Source: Spirochaetes bacterium ADurb.Bin133 | Lineage (GTDB): Bacteria; Spirochaetota; GWE2-31-10; MWDO01 | Assembly (NCBI GenBank): GCA_002070605.1 | Contig: MWDO01000008.1 | Coordinates: forward strand, 1-64,000 | DNA: 64,000 nucleotides | Direction of reading: 5' to 3' | Part shown: in pieces, positions 1-7,974 of the stretch | Layout: every line of letters starts with the position of its first letter | Position numbering within the stretch: position 1 is the first letter of the stretch | The notes under the pieces: generated by a model | Database searches by the model: none | Seen by the model: only the letters and a program-made list of their open reading frames with translations | What the model was told of the DNA's origin: nothing | Position numbers and translations under genes: made by a program

Positions 1-198
1 GATTAAATATATTAATCATATGTACGAGCTCGAAGCTCATGCGTCCTAACAATCTTTCATCGTACTTAACCAAACTTGGTTCAATTATAACCGCTTTAGC
101 AGATTTAATCAATACTTTTACCTTAGCATCATATGGGACGCTATATTTTTAATAAATAAATTAAAAAAAACGACGGCGCATAATATTCTCTATATTTG

Positions 199-227
199 TT
201 GAAAATTTAGATTTGTTATTCTATAAT
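199..227 (+). promoter_or_regulatory. Sigma70-type promoter for the GGDEF gene
   Basis: TTGAAA at 199-204 and TATAAT at 222-227 are separated by 17 bases. The expected transcription start near 234 leaves only about 7 bases before ATG 241, and no Shine-Dalgarno sequence is visible, so the message may be nearly leaderless. Confidence 0.6.
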
Positions 228-240
228 TAGGCTGCGGAAT

Positions 241-1395
241 ATGCAGATGAAAAACGCCGGTAAAAAGAAGAGCAACTATTTTTTTATTGTTATCTCTCTA
301 TTTTTCTTCCTATTTATGATATTTATATTTTGGAATTTGTCTTCGAGAATGTTTGAAAACGCCGTCGTTATGATAGCGATGGATAATACTCAGAAATTAA
401 GGAGCGCTTTGACTATCGTAAACGACAATTCGGAAGCCGCGGCGTTTACAAAAGACGTCAACGCTACCGCTAAGATCATTAAAACGGAGTCGATTTTAAA
501 ACTTTTCAGTTTAAACATATATTCGGCGGACAAAAAGTTGTTATATACCTGGGGGAGAAAGATCGACGTTATTAAGAACTTGAGCGTCGACGATCTCCGG
601 GATAAGGATATAGTATATAATAAGACTTATATAACAAACAGCGTCAAACTAACTTATCAAACTATATTCTCCGTCAAAAAGAAAAACTCCGTCGAGGCGT
701 ATGTCGAAATATTATACGATCTGACCTCTTTAAAAAACGCTCTATTCTCCGAACGATTGTCTATCTACGTGTTTGTAATTTTAGTAAATTTCTTGATAAC
801 GATGTTTTTGTGCATAATGATACTGAATTTACGTATGCATTTGGATAAAAAGGAGAAGCAGATCTCCACGCTTTCGACCATAGACGATTTAACCGGACTG
901 AATTCAAAAGAAAATTTTACTAAATTGGTAAAAAAAGAGATGGAGCGTATCGAAAGAAACGGCGGCAAACTTACTCTGATGATATTCGACATAGACGATT
1001 TTCTATCGATAAACAAAAATTTTGGCGACGAATTCGGCGATCTTGTTATACAGACTTTATCAAAGATTGTTTTGGACAATTTTAGAACTTTCGATATAGT
1101 CGGAAGATTTGGCGGCGACGAGTTTGCCGTAATTATGGTGGATTCGGATCTGGACGAGGGGTATATCGCGTCGGAAAGGTGTAGAAAATCCATCGAGGAT
1201 AATAAATTCTACGAAGGGACTAATGAAATCGCTATAACAATAAGCGCGGGGCTTTCAACTATCGCAATTGATAAAAATATTCCGCTTGAAGACAAAAGCC
1301 CCAATAAAACCGGCATATATCGAAATCTCATATTTACCGCGCTTAACAATCTGGCAATCGCCAAAAAAAACGGGAAGAATAGGATCGAAAAATAG
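241..1395 (+). CDS. Membrane-anchored diguanylate cyclase (GGDEF domain)
   Basis: The protein should make cyclic di-GMP from two GTP at the inner membrane in response to an extracytoplasmic signal. A first membrane segment lies at about residues 13-33 and a second at about 174-197. They enclose a ~140-residue periplasmic sensor of no family I recognise. The C-terminal catalytic domain has an intact GGDEF signature starting near residue 291. An RxxD product-inhibition (I-site) motif sits at residues 282-285, five residues before it, so both activity and feedback control are predicted. The ATG at 241 is used because the promoter ends just upstream; ATG 247 is possible. It is monocistronic and converges on argC with three bases between the stops. 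The ligand cannot be inferred. Confidence 0.9.
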   Translation: MQMKNAGKKKSNYFFIVISLFFFLFMIFIFWNLSSRMFENAVVMIAMDNTQKLRSALTIVNDNSEAAAFTKDVNATAKIIKTESILKLFSLNIYSADKKLLYTWGRKIDVIKNLSVDDLRDKDIVYNKTYITNSVKLTYQTIFSVKKKNSVEAYVEILYDLTSLKNALFSERLSIYVFVILVNFLITMFLCIMILNLRMHLDKKEKQISTLSTIDDLTGLNSKENFTKLVKKEMERIERNGGKLTLMIFDIDDFLSINKNFGDEFGDLVIQTLSKIVLDNFRTFDIVGRFGGDEFAVIMVDSDLDEGYIASERCRKSIEDNKFYEGTNEIAITISAGLSTIAIDKNIPLEDKSPNKTGIYRNLIFTALNNLAIAKKNGKNRIEK

Positions 1396-1398
1396 GCG

Positions 1399-2349
1399 TT
1401 AAAATCCCGTTTTTTCGTCAAGTCCCAATAAAATATTCATATTTTGCAGAGCCGCTCCCGACGCCCCTTTTCCTAAATTGTCGAGTCTTGATATAATCAA
1501 AATTTGCTCGTCGTTGCCCAATACGTATATCTCAAGTTTGTTCGTATCGTTACATCCCGTTTCGTTAAGGAATCCGTTATCGAGACTTTTTGACATATCA
1601 AAAGGCGCTATCTCTATAAAGTATTCGTTTTTATAGTATTCCGAGAAATATTGATGAATCTCTTCAGGTTTCATCTTTTTATTAAGTTCTCGGCGTAAAA
1701 GCGGAACCGCCACGTTCATACCTTTATAATACGACGCTACTATCGGGGTAAATAGCGGCTCGAAATCCAGAGAACATCTTATCTTCATCTCCGGCAGATG
1801 TTTGTGGTTTAGCCCCAACGCGTAAAACCTCGGACTCGATAGTTTCTCTTTAAGAGAGACGTCGTCCGACTCGTACTGTTCGATGAGTTTCTTCCCCCCT
1901 CCGCTATAACCGGAAATACCAAAGCTTGTAATAGGGTATTTTGGCGAAATAATATCTCCCGCTATCAACGGATAAACTCCCGCGATAAATCCCGTCGCGT
2001 AACAGCCCGGATTAGATACCCTTTTAGAATTCCTGATATCGTCTCTATGCCTAGCGCTTAATTCGGGAAATCCGTAAGCCCAATCCAAATCAGTCCTATA
2101 CGCCGTACTCGCGTCGATAACTTTAACATTGTCGTTATCTATAAATGAAACCGCCTCTCTTGACGCGACGTCCGGCAAACACAAAATCGTTATATCCGAT
2201 TGGTTTATTAATTTTTTTCGTTCAGACGGCTCCTTTCTTTTTGCCGGATCTATCGAGATAACTTCGACATCAGCTCGCTTTGAAAGTCTCTCATTTATCT
2301 GTAACCCGGTCGTGCCTTCCTGTCCGTCGATAAAAATCTTTTTGCTCAT
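1399..2349 (-). CDS. argC: N-acetyl-gamma-glutamyl-phosphate reductase, short (type 2) form
   Basis: This enzyme reduces N-acetylglutamyl phosphate to the semialdehyde with NADPH, the third step of arginine/ornithine synthesis, in the cytoplasm. The protein is 316 residues, the length of the short ArgC type rather than the ~340-residue type. It starts with a GQEGTTGLQ nucleotide-binding loop and carries the active-site cysteine in SNPGCYATG at residue 116. The start at 2349 is preferred over an upstream in-frame ATG because a GGGGAG ribosome site precedes it and the family begins here. No other arg gene is adjacent, so the pathway is dispersed. Upstream lies a repeat cluster. Confidence 0.9.
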   Translation of the reverse strand: MSKKIFIDGQEGTTGLQINERLSKRADVEVISIDPAKRKEPSERKKLINQSDITILCLPDVASREAVSFIDNDNVKVIDASTAYRTDLDWAYGFPELSARHRDDIRNSKRVSNPGCYATGFIAGVYPLIAGDIISPKYPITSFGISGYSGGGKKLIEQYESDDVSLKEKLSSPRFYALGLNHKHLPEMKIRCSLDFEPLFTPIVASYYKGMNVAVPLLRRELNKKMKPEEIHQYFSEYYKNEYFIEIAPFDMSKSLDNGFLNETGCNDTNKLEIYVLGNDEQILIISRLDNLGKGASGAALQNMNILLGLDEKTGF

Positions 2350-2455
2350 TTCATAATCTCCCCGAATATTTTTTTTTATAAGAAACATATTTTATTGCTT
2401 TGTAATAATATTAACATATAAACCGCTATTTGTAAAGAGAGAAAATTTATTTAAA

Positions 2456-2800
2456 ACCCGTCAGTTTCTTGGGGCGGGAAATAAATTCGACGCATATGGA
2501 GCTATACGCGCCGCGGCTACTCCCCGATAAAAATTTGACACATATGGAACTGCATACCGCCGCGCCGTTCCTTGACGAAATGACACATATGGAGCTATAT
2601 ACGCCGCGCCGCTCCTTAGGCGAAATGACACATATGATGCGGTAGAAACCTTAGGAGAGAAATTGACGCATATGCTCCTTGCAATCAAATTGACACATAT
2701 GCGACGCAATGTTCCTCGATGAAAATTTGACACATATGGCGTTAAAATTAAAATGACGCATATGTTTCTTAATAGCTTCCGCGCGCGACAATTGTCGCGC
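2456..2800. repeat. Palindrome-rich intergenic repeat cluster 1
   Basis: The cluster opens with a degenerate terminus, CCCGTCAGTTTCTTGGGG. Eight GACRCATATG motifs follow, beginning at 2489, 2537, 2582, 2627, 2665, 2692, 2729 and 2755, with uneven spacing of 26-48 bases. It closes with the palindrome GCGCGACAATTGTCGCGC at 2783-2800. No right-hand terminus is visible. A 90-codon reading frame across it only translates the repeated motif and is not a gene. It separates the divergent argC and proS genes. Confidence 0.85.
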
Positions 2801-2892
2801 CGTTATTCTCAACTCCAAATTTTCTTTCCAAAATTTGTGTTTTTTTTTGTTTTTTTTTGGTATATATCTGTTCAGTTATTATAGGAGACGGT

Positions 2893-4587
2893 ATGCTGTT
2901 ATCGAAATATTTTTTTAAGACAATAAAAGAGATTCCAAACGACGCCGAACTAAAAAGCCACAGGTTGTTGATAAGAGGCGGTTATATCAAACAGGTTAGC
3001 GCCGGCATATTTTCTTATATGCCGATGGCGGTCAGAGTTTTTCGCAAAATCGAAAATATTATAAGAGAAGAGATGAACGCCGTCGACGGATTTGAAGTTA
3101 ATATGCCGGTCGCTCTTCCCGCCGCTCTTTGGAGCGAAACGGGGAGATACGAAGCGGTAGGAGATGAACTGTTAAAATTTGAGGATAGAACGGGTAGAAA
3201 GATGTTGTTGGCGATGACTCACGAGGAAGCCGTTACCGATTTGGCTAGATACGTCGTCAACTCGTATAAACAGTTGCCTCTTATGCTTTATCAGATTCAG
3301 ACAAAATTCAGAGACGAGCCGAGAGTCAGAGGCGGACTTATCAGAGCGCGCGAATTTGTGATGAAGGACGCATACTCTTTTCATACGGACGAGGAGTCTC
3401 TCAACGGATATTACGATAGAGTTCATAAAGCGTATGAAAATATATTTAGACGATGCGGACTTTCGGTAGTAAGCGTCGCGTCGGACGTCGGTATGATGGG
3501 GGGGAGCGGCGCTCACGAATTTATGGCGTTAGTCGATAGCGGCGAAGATACCATTATACTGTGCAATAAATGCGATTACAAAGCGAATAAAGAGGTCGCG
3601 AAAGCCAAAAGGGATTATTTAAAGGAAGAAACTTTGCCGCCTGAAATGGTAGTGACTCCAAATAAAGCGACTATTGAAGAAGTGTCGAGTTATCTCAATA
3701 TTACGCCAAGCCAAACTCTGAAAGCGGTAGTTTATAGCGTCGATAATAAGATAGTCCTCTGCGCTATCAGGGGCGATCTCGAAATTAATGAGACAAAACT
3801 CAAGAATTATTTAAAGGTAAAAAATCTGGTTTTTGCTTCAGACGAGGAACTTGCTAAAAACGGAATAGTTAAAGGTTTTACGACGCCGGTAGGTTTGTCG
3901 AACGTCCGAATAATCGTCGACGAGTCGGTCGCCTTATCCTCAAATTTAGTCGCCGGAAGTAATAAAAAAGATTACCACACTAAAAATATTAATTTCGGAA
4001 GGGATTTTACAACTAAAGAGATCGTAGATATATCTTCCGTTAAGGACGGAGAAAAATGCCCCCTTTGCGGCGCGCCTCTATCGGTTGAGAGGGGGATCGA
4101 GGTCGGGAATATTTTCAAACTGGGAACAAAATATTCAAAAGCGATGAAATCTAAATATCTGGACGAACAGGGAAAAGATAACGATATAGTTATGGGATGT
4201 TACGGAATCGGCGTAGGGCGATTAATGGCGAGCGTCGTCGAGGCAACCGCTCATGAAAAGCAAATTATCTGGCCTATACCCATCGCCCCTTTTGCAGTCG
4301 AGCTTGTGGGAATATTTAAAGATACCGACGCCGATATTATGAAATTGTGCTTAGATCTATATAAAGAACTTTCCGATAAAGGAATCGAGGTTCTCTACGA
4401 CGATAGAATAGCGTCCGCCGGCATAAAACTGAACGACGCCGACCTGATCGGATCTCCGATAAGAATAAATATCGGTTCGAGATCGCTGGCTAACGGCGGC
4501 GCGGAGATTTCCATAAACGGAGGAGAACCGACAATTGTCGCGCTTAATAAAATCGCCAACGTCGTATCGTATAATCTAAAATCATAG
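2893..4587 (+). CDS. proS: Prolyl-tRNA synthetase, bacterial type with editing domain
   Basis: It charges tRNA-Pro with proline in the cytoplasm. The 564-residue protein has the bacterial layout. A class II catalytic core carries motif 2 (TKFRDEPRVRGGLIRAREF region). An editing insertion of the YbaK type lies around residues 220-400. Motif 3 is GCYGIGVGRLM, followed by a C-terminal anticodon-binding domain. The start at ATG 2893 is chosen because AGGAGA lies seven bases upstream and family members begin with ML(L)SKYF-like sequence; an upstream in-frame start at 2857 would add 12 poor residues. The CDS contains the palindrome CGACAATTGTCG near its end (about 4530), identical to the core of the intergenic repeats. 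A strong terminator follows. Confidence 0.96.
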   Translation: MLLSKYFFKTIKEIPNDAELKSHRLLIRGGYIKQVSAGIFSYMPMAVRVFRKIENIIREEMNAVDGFEVNMPVALPAALWSETGRYEAVGDELLKFEDRTGRKMLLAMTHEEAVTDLARYVVNSYKQLPLMLYQIQTKFRDEPRVRGGLIRAREFVMKDAYSFHTDEESLNGYYDRVHKAYENIFRRCGLSVVSVASDVGMMGGSGAHEFMALVDSGEDTIILCNKCDYKANKEVAKAKRDYLKEETLPPEMVVTPNKATIEEVSSYLNITPSQTLKAVVYSVDNKIVLCAIRGDLEINETKLKNYLKVKNLVFASDEELAKNGIVKGFTTPVGLSNVRIIVDESVALSSNLVAGSNKKDYHTKNINFGRDFTTKEIVDISSVKDGEKCPLCGAPLSVERGIEVGNIFKLGTKYSKAMKSKYLDEQGKDNDIVMGCYGIGVGRLMASVVEATAHEKQIIWPIPIAPFAVELVGIFKDTDADIMKLCLDLYKELSDKGIEVLYDDRIASAGIKLNDADLIGSPIRINIGSRSLANGGAEISINGGEPTIVALNKIANVVSYNLKS

Positions 4588-4603
4588 ATTCGTTAAAACA
4601 AAT

Positions 4604-4647
4604 AAAAAGCGGCAATAATTCTTTCAAGAATTTGTAGCCGCTTTTTT
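4604..4647. terminator. Bidirectional intrinsic terminator between proS and the antiporter gene
   Basis: AAAAAGCGGC (4604-4613) pairs with GCCGCTTTTTT (4637-4647), with a further inner pairing AATTCTT/AAGAATT. The A-run and T-run flank the stem on both sides, so it can end transcription of both convergent genes. Confidence 0.85.
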
Positions 4648-4670
4648 GTAGAGTTATTATAACTGCCCTC

Positions 4671-5639
4671 TTAAAAGCTAAAAGTAAACTTTCCGGGGAA
4701 AATGTGGTTCAGCAGGAAGACTACGTATAGTCCCATTATAATAAGAGCTTCCGCCCGGCTAAATTTCATACCCGTAGTAATAAATATCTGTATCACGACG
4801 CCGGCAAGTATAAGAAACGGCAGGTCGAAGTTAAGAATACTAACGTCGGTTAAATCCAGCGGCATTATGATGCAACATATTCCCAATACTACCAGCGCCG
4901 TAAAAATATTTGAGGAATATATCTCGCCTATAGAAATCTCGGCTTTTTTCTTGAAAGTCGCGCTGAGGGCGATAGCCATTTCCGGCAGAGACGTTCCAAA
5001 TGCAAAAAAAATCGCGCCGAGAGCAAGGTCGGGAATTCCCATAATTTTACCTAAAGCCTGACCGTTATTAAGAGCGAGATCTGCGCCGAATATAATTCCA
5101 AAAATGGCGACGACTTCCATCAAGAAATTTAACCATATCTTTTTGTTTTTCTTTTTAGTTCCGTCCTCTTCCGAAGCGTCGCTTTTTTCAGCCGCCGCTT
5201 GTCTTATTACCGTTACTATATACGGTATATACATAACGACCAATATTATTCCGTCGATTCTGCTAAGGCGCTTATCCATAGCGAGTATCAGCACCGCGAC
5301 TGAAGATAGTATCATCCAACTGCTCTCTCTATCCTTAATTTCGGGTTTGATGCTCATAGGGGTAATAAGCGCGCATAACGCCGATACAAATGTGAGAGTA
5401 ACAAAGTTTGAACCGACTACGTTGCCTATAGATATATCCGCATTGCCTTTTGCCGCGGCAAACGCCGATATTGATAATTCCGGCAAAGAAGACAACACGC
5501 TGACCCCAAGTATTGTGATAACTAATTCTTTTACTCCAAAATAATTTGCAATCGGCGTTATATTTCGTATAACTACCTCCGAGGATAGCCACAACAACCC
5601 GACGCCGACAATAAAAAGAAGTACGTTTAGAAAAACCAT
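4671..5639 (-). CDS. Calcium/sodium:proton antiporter of the CaCA superfamily (YrbG-like)
   Basis: An inner-membrane cation exchanger, probably moving Ca2+ against Na+ or H+. The 322-residue product is almost entirely hydrophobic, with about ten membrane segments. It has the two homologous alpha-repeats expected of the family: GNVVGSNFVTL in the first half and GEIYSSNIFTAL in the second, each preceded by a SxPE motif (SLPELSISA and SLPEMAIAL). A charged Lys/Asp/Glu-rich cytoplasmic linker (around residue 160) joins the halves. The start at 5639 is taken because GGAGG precedes it at the right distance; the longer frame to 5687 adds repeat-like sequence. The ion cannot be decided from sequence. 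Confidence 0.85.
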   Translation of the reverse strand: MVFLNVLLFIVGVGLLWLSSEVVIRNITPIANYFGVKELVITILGVSVLSSLPELSISAFAAAKGNADISIGNVVGSNFVTLTFVSALCALITPMSIKPEIKDRESSWMILSSVAVLILAMDKRLSRIDGIILVVMYIPYIVTVIRQAAAEKSDASEEDGTKKKNKKIWLNFLMEVVAIFGIIFGADLALNNGQALGKIMGIPDLALGAIFFAFGTSLPEMAIALSATFKKKAEISIGEIYSSNIFTALVVLGICCIIMPLDLTDVSILNFDLPFLILAGVVIQIFITTGMKFSRAEALIIMGLYVVFLLNHIFPGKFTFSF

Positions 5640-5710
5640 ATTAAACCTCCGGAGCGTAATTATATTTTTTTGATAAAAAAAAAGCAATCATAATAAATAA
5701 AAATTTGCTC

Positions 5711-6060
5711 CCGGTCGGTTTTTTGGAAAATAACGCATATGCGTCCAATTTATTTGTCGGAGAACGACGCGGCCCATATGTGTCAATATATTTTTTTGAC
5801 ACATATGGGCTTTTTTATTTATCGGGGAGCGGCGCGCCGCGTATGTTGCTCCATATGTGTCAAATTTATTTGTCGGAGAACGACGCGAATCCCGATAAGG
5901 TCCCGGTATGAAAGAGTCTTTAGTATTTTAGTATATTCAAAACGGGAATTCCCGCTTTTATCGGGGCGCGGCCCATATGTGTCAATATTTATGCGACAAT
6001 TGTCGCGTCTTATCGACGCGTCGCATATGCGCCAAATTCCTCCGCCAAAAAACCGACGGG
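5711..6060. repeat. Mosaic repeat element B, complete with inverted termini
   Basis: Left end CCGGTCGGTTTTTTGG and right end CCAAAAAACCGACGGG form inverted termini 350 bases apart. Inside are at least six CATATG-centred motifs. There is one GCGACAATTGTCGC palindrome (about 5993-6006) and one AACGGGAATTCCCG palindrome (about 5940) inside a larger CCCGATAA...TTATCGGG pairing. Its ends match element C (6622-6836) nearly base for base; B carries about 135 extra bases in the middle. Confidence 0.85.
5772..5816 (+). terminator. Terminator-like hairpin made from two facing repeat motifs
   Basis: GCCCATATGTGTCAA (5772-5786) pairs perfectly with TTGACACATATGGGC (5796-5810), and TTTTTT follows. The same arrangement recurs in element C at 6683-6725 with one mismatch. 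It could end rightward transcripts, although no plus-strand gene is immediately upstream. Confidence 0.5.
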
Positions 6061-6112
6061 CGCGGGTAAAATAATAGTTTGCTATAAAATAAGACTTTCT
6101 GACTAAATAATA

Positions 6113-6343
6113 TTATTTATTATTGTACAAATCCATAAATTCATTAGTAGAGAGTCCTGCTTGCCTAATAATGGCTCTAAGAGTTCCTCTATCAAGCTCT
6201 TTATGGTTAGGAATAGTAGTCTGAGCGTAGGGATTATTTCTCTTGTAAATCAAATGACTGCCATGTTGACGAACAAAGATAAAACCGATTTTTTCAAAAA
6301 TAGCGGCGCATTCTTTGCCTGATATTTTTGGTAAACCGCTCAT
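6113..6343 (-). CDS. hicA: HicA-family mRNA interferase toxin
   Basis: Toxin of a type II toxin-antitoxin pair, expected to cleave mRNA in the ribosome-independent HicA manner. The 76-residue protein has the double-stranded-RNA-binding-like fold signature. Its KIGFIFVRQHGSHLIY segment contains the catalytic histidine (GSH), and the TIPNH and LDRGTLRAIIRQAGLS segments follow as in the family. The start codon overlaps the hicB stop by four bases (ATGA), so the two are translationally coupled. The order is antitoxin first, toxin second, the less common HicB-HicA order. The pair sits between repeat elements B and C. Confidence 0.9.
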   Translation of the reverse strand: MSGLPKISGKECAAIFEKIGFIFVRQHGSHLIYKRNNPYAQTTIPNHKELDRGTLRAIIRQAGLSTNEFMDLYNNK

Positions 6344-6546
6344 ACGGCGATTAGAATAGAATCGAAGTTTTCAGAAGGAATAGGCATATTATCTTGTTTT
6401 AATGCTAAAATATACCCTTCAATAGCCTCTTTAATATTAGAGATAGCCTCTTCTTTCGTTTTACCCTGACTAATACATCCCGGCAAACTTGGACACTCGG
6501 CTACATAATATCCGTCTTCTCCCGGATAAATTATAACTTGCCTCAT
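6340..6546 (-). CDS. hicB: HicB-family antitoxin, short form
   Basis: The partner antitoxin that should bind and block HicA. The 68 residues cover the partial RNase H-like domain typical of HicB: VIIYPGEDGYYVAECPSLPGC followed by GKTKEEAISNIKEAIEGYI. A C-terminal DNA-binding domain (HTH or ribbon-helix-helix) seen in many HicB proteins is absent. Autorepression would then need another mechanism or the complex. A GAGGAG ribosome site precedes the ATG, and an AT-rich promoter-like stretch lies at about 6560-6585. Confidence 0.88.
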   Translation of the reverse strand: MRQVIIYPGEDGYYVAECPSLPGCISQGKTKEEAISNIKEAIEGYILALKQDNMPIPSENFDSILIAV

Positions 6547-6621
6547 AGTTTTAACTCCTCGTATAATATGAATATATACAAAACATCAGGAAAATCAAGT
6601 TGTTTTTTTAATTAATTTGTA

Positions 6622-6836
6622 CCCGTCGGTTTTTTGGAAAATAACGCATATGCGTCCAATTTATTTGTCGGAGAACGACGCGGCCCATATGCGTCAATTT
6701 TTTTTTGACACATATGGGCTTTTTTATTTATCGAGGAGCGGCGCGGCGCATATGTGTCAATATTTATGCGACAATTGTCGCGCCTTATCGACGCGTCGCA
6801 TATGCGCCAAATTCCTCCCCCAAAAAACCGACGGGG
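6622..6836. repeat. Mosaic repeat element C, complete with inverted termini
   Basis: Left end CCCGTCGGTTTTTTGG and right end CCCAAAAAACCGACGGG lie 215 bases apart. It is a shorter sister of element B in the same orientation, lacking B's central GAATTC-palindrome module. It includes GCGACAATTGTCGC at about 6771-6784 and the hairpin 6683-6719. Together B and C bracket hicAB as direct repeats. Confidence 0.85.
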
Positions 6837-6930
6837 TATTAAAAATTAATATAAATTTAAAGACTATTTTATTGTTATATTTGATAAAAAATGATATTTT
6901 TAGATAATATTTTTTATACGGGAGACTATT

Positions 6931-7950
6931 ATGAAAAAAATTGTCAAGTTTTTAGCGATCGCCTACGCGGTCATAATGTTAGCGGGATGTAACGGTCAAA
7001 AATTATTTATTTATAATTGGACTTACTACATACCCGACGAGGTTCTGAAAGGTTTTGAGAAAGAATACAACTGTAAAATTGTGTACGATATGTTTACCTC
7101 CAACGAGGAGATGTTTACCAAATTAAAAGCCGGAGCGACCGGATATGATTTGACGTTTCCTTCGGGGGATTACGTATCGATCATGATTAAGGAGGGAATG
7201 CTCCAACGTATTGATATGACTAAGATCCCCAATTTTCAATATGTGGAGAAGTCGGTTCTCGAAAAGATCAAATTTGACAGAGATCAGGAGTATAGCGTTC
7301 CATTCATGATGGCGGGATCCGGCGTTGCGATAAATACCGACGTCGTAAAGGACTACAAAAAAGATATGTCCGTTTTTTCTAACCCCGCTTACTCCGGAAG
7401 AATGACTTTGCTCGACGATATGAGAGAGGTATTCGGATACGCTCTAAAAGCTTTGGGGTATTCGGTAAACTCAGTCGACGCCAAACAACTTGAAGAGGCA
7501 AAAGATTTGATTATGGAATGGAAAAAAAATATATTGAAATTTGACGCCGAGTCCTTTGGAAAAGGTTTTGCCGCAGGAGAGTTTGTCGCCGTCCAAGGTT
7601 ACGCCGAGAACGTATTTTTAGAATTGGACGAAGCCGGTAGAAATCGAACGGTATTTTTTATCCCCGAATCCGGCGGTCCTATGTATATGGACTGTATGGT
7701 GCTCTTAAACGGAGCGAAAAACGTCGAATTAGCGTACCAATTTATGAATTATATTCATAGACCGGACGTCTACGCGAAGATATGCGATTTTTTGATGTTG
7801 CCGTCTATTAATATCGAGGCGAGAAATTATACAAAAGTTAAAACAAATTATACCATTGAAGATTTGAAAAATTCCGAATTAAAAGAGAACATCGGAGACG
7901 CTTTGGAGTTGTATAACAAATTTTGGCAGGATATAAGAATTGGCAATTAA
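6931..7950 (+). CDS. potD: Spermidine/putrescine-binding lipoprotein of an ABC transporter
   Basis: The solute receptor that hands polyamines to the PotBC permease. A short signal peptide ends in the lipobox MLAGC (Cys near residue 20), so it is lipid-anchored. The mature protein starts with LFIYNWTYYIPDEVL, the hallmark of the PotD/PotF family, and includes the conserved GYDLTFPSGDYV stretch. At 339 residues it has normal length. A GGGAG site precedes the ATG. It heads the potD-ilvD-pyrD cluster with 24 bases to ilvD. The potABC genes lie 4.6 kb away on the other strand, so receptor and transporter are transcribed separately. Confidence 0.92.
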   Translation: MKKIVKFLAIAYAVIMLAGCNGQKLFIYNWTYYIPDEVLKGFEKEYNCKIVYDMFTSNEEMFTKLKAGATGYDLTFPSGDYVSIMIKEGMLQRIDMTKIPNFQYVEKSVLEKIKFDRDQEYSVPFMMAGSGVAINTDVVKDYKKDMSVFSNPAYSGRMTLLDDMREVFGYALKALGYSVNSVDAKQLEEAKDLIMEWKKNILKFDAESFGKGFAAGEFVAVQGYAENVFLELDEAGRNRTVFFIPESGGPMYMDCMVLLNGAKNVELAYQFMNYIHRPDVYAKICDFLMLPSINIEARNYTKVKTNYTIEDLKNSELKENIGDALELYNKFWQDIRIGN

Positions 7951-7974
7951 TATTCTTAATATTTTGGAGAGTTT

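Noticed and set aside
1-153. Minus-strand frame running off the left edge (reads like AKVKVLIKSAKAVIIEPSL)
   Set aside because: It looks weakly protein-like but has no recognisable family, no clear start codon and is cut by the window; not enough to call a gene.
2461-2733. A 90-codon minus-strand frame, and similar frames at 5705-6074, 6617-6907, 22874-23229 and 54146-54358
   Set aside because: They translate the repeated GACRCATATG motifs, giving recurring short peptide words, and lie wholly inside repeat elements without ribosome sites.
2489-2764. CRISPR array suspected from regularly recurring motifs
   Set aside because: The recurring unit is only about 10 bases, spacing varies from 26 to 48, and no cas gene is near.
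4702-5544. Long plus-strand frames opposite the antiporter gene
   Set aside because: They are antisense shadows of a clear membrane transporter; no ribosome site or homology.
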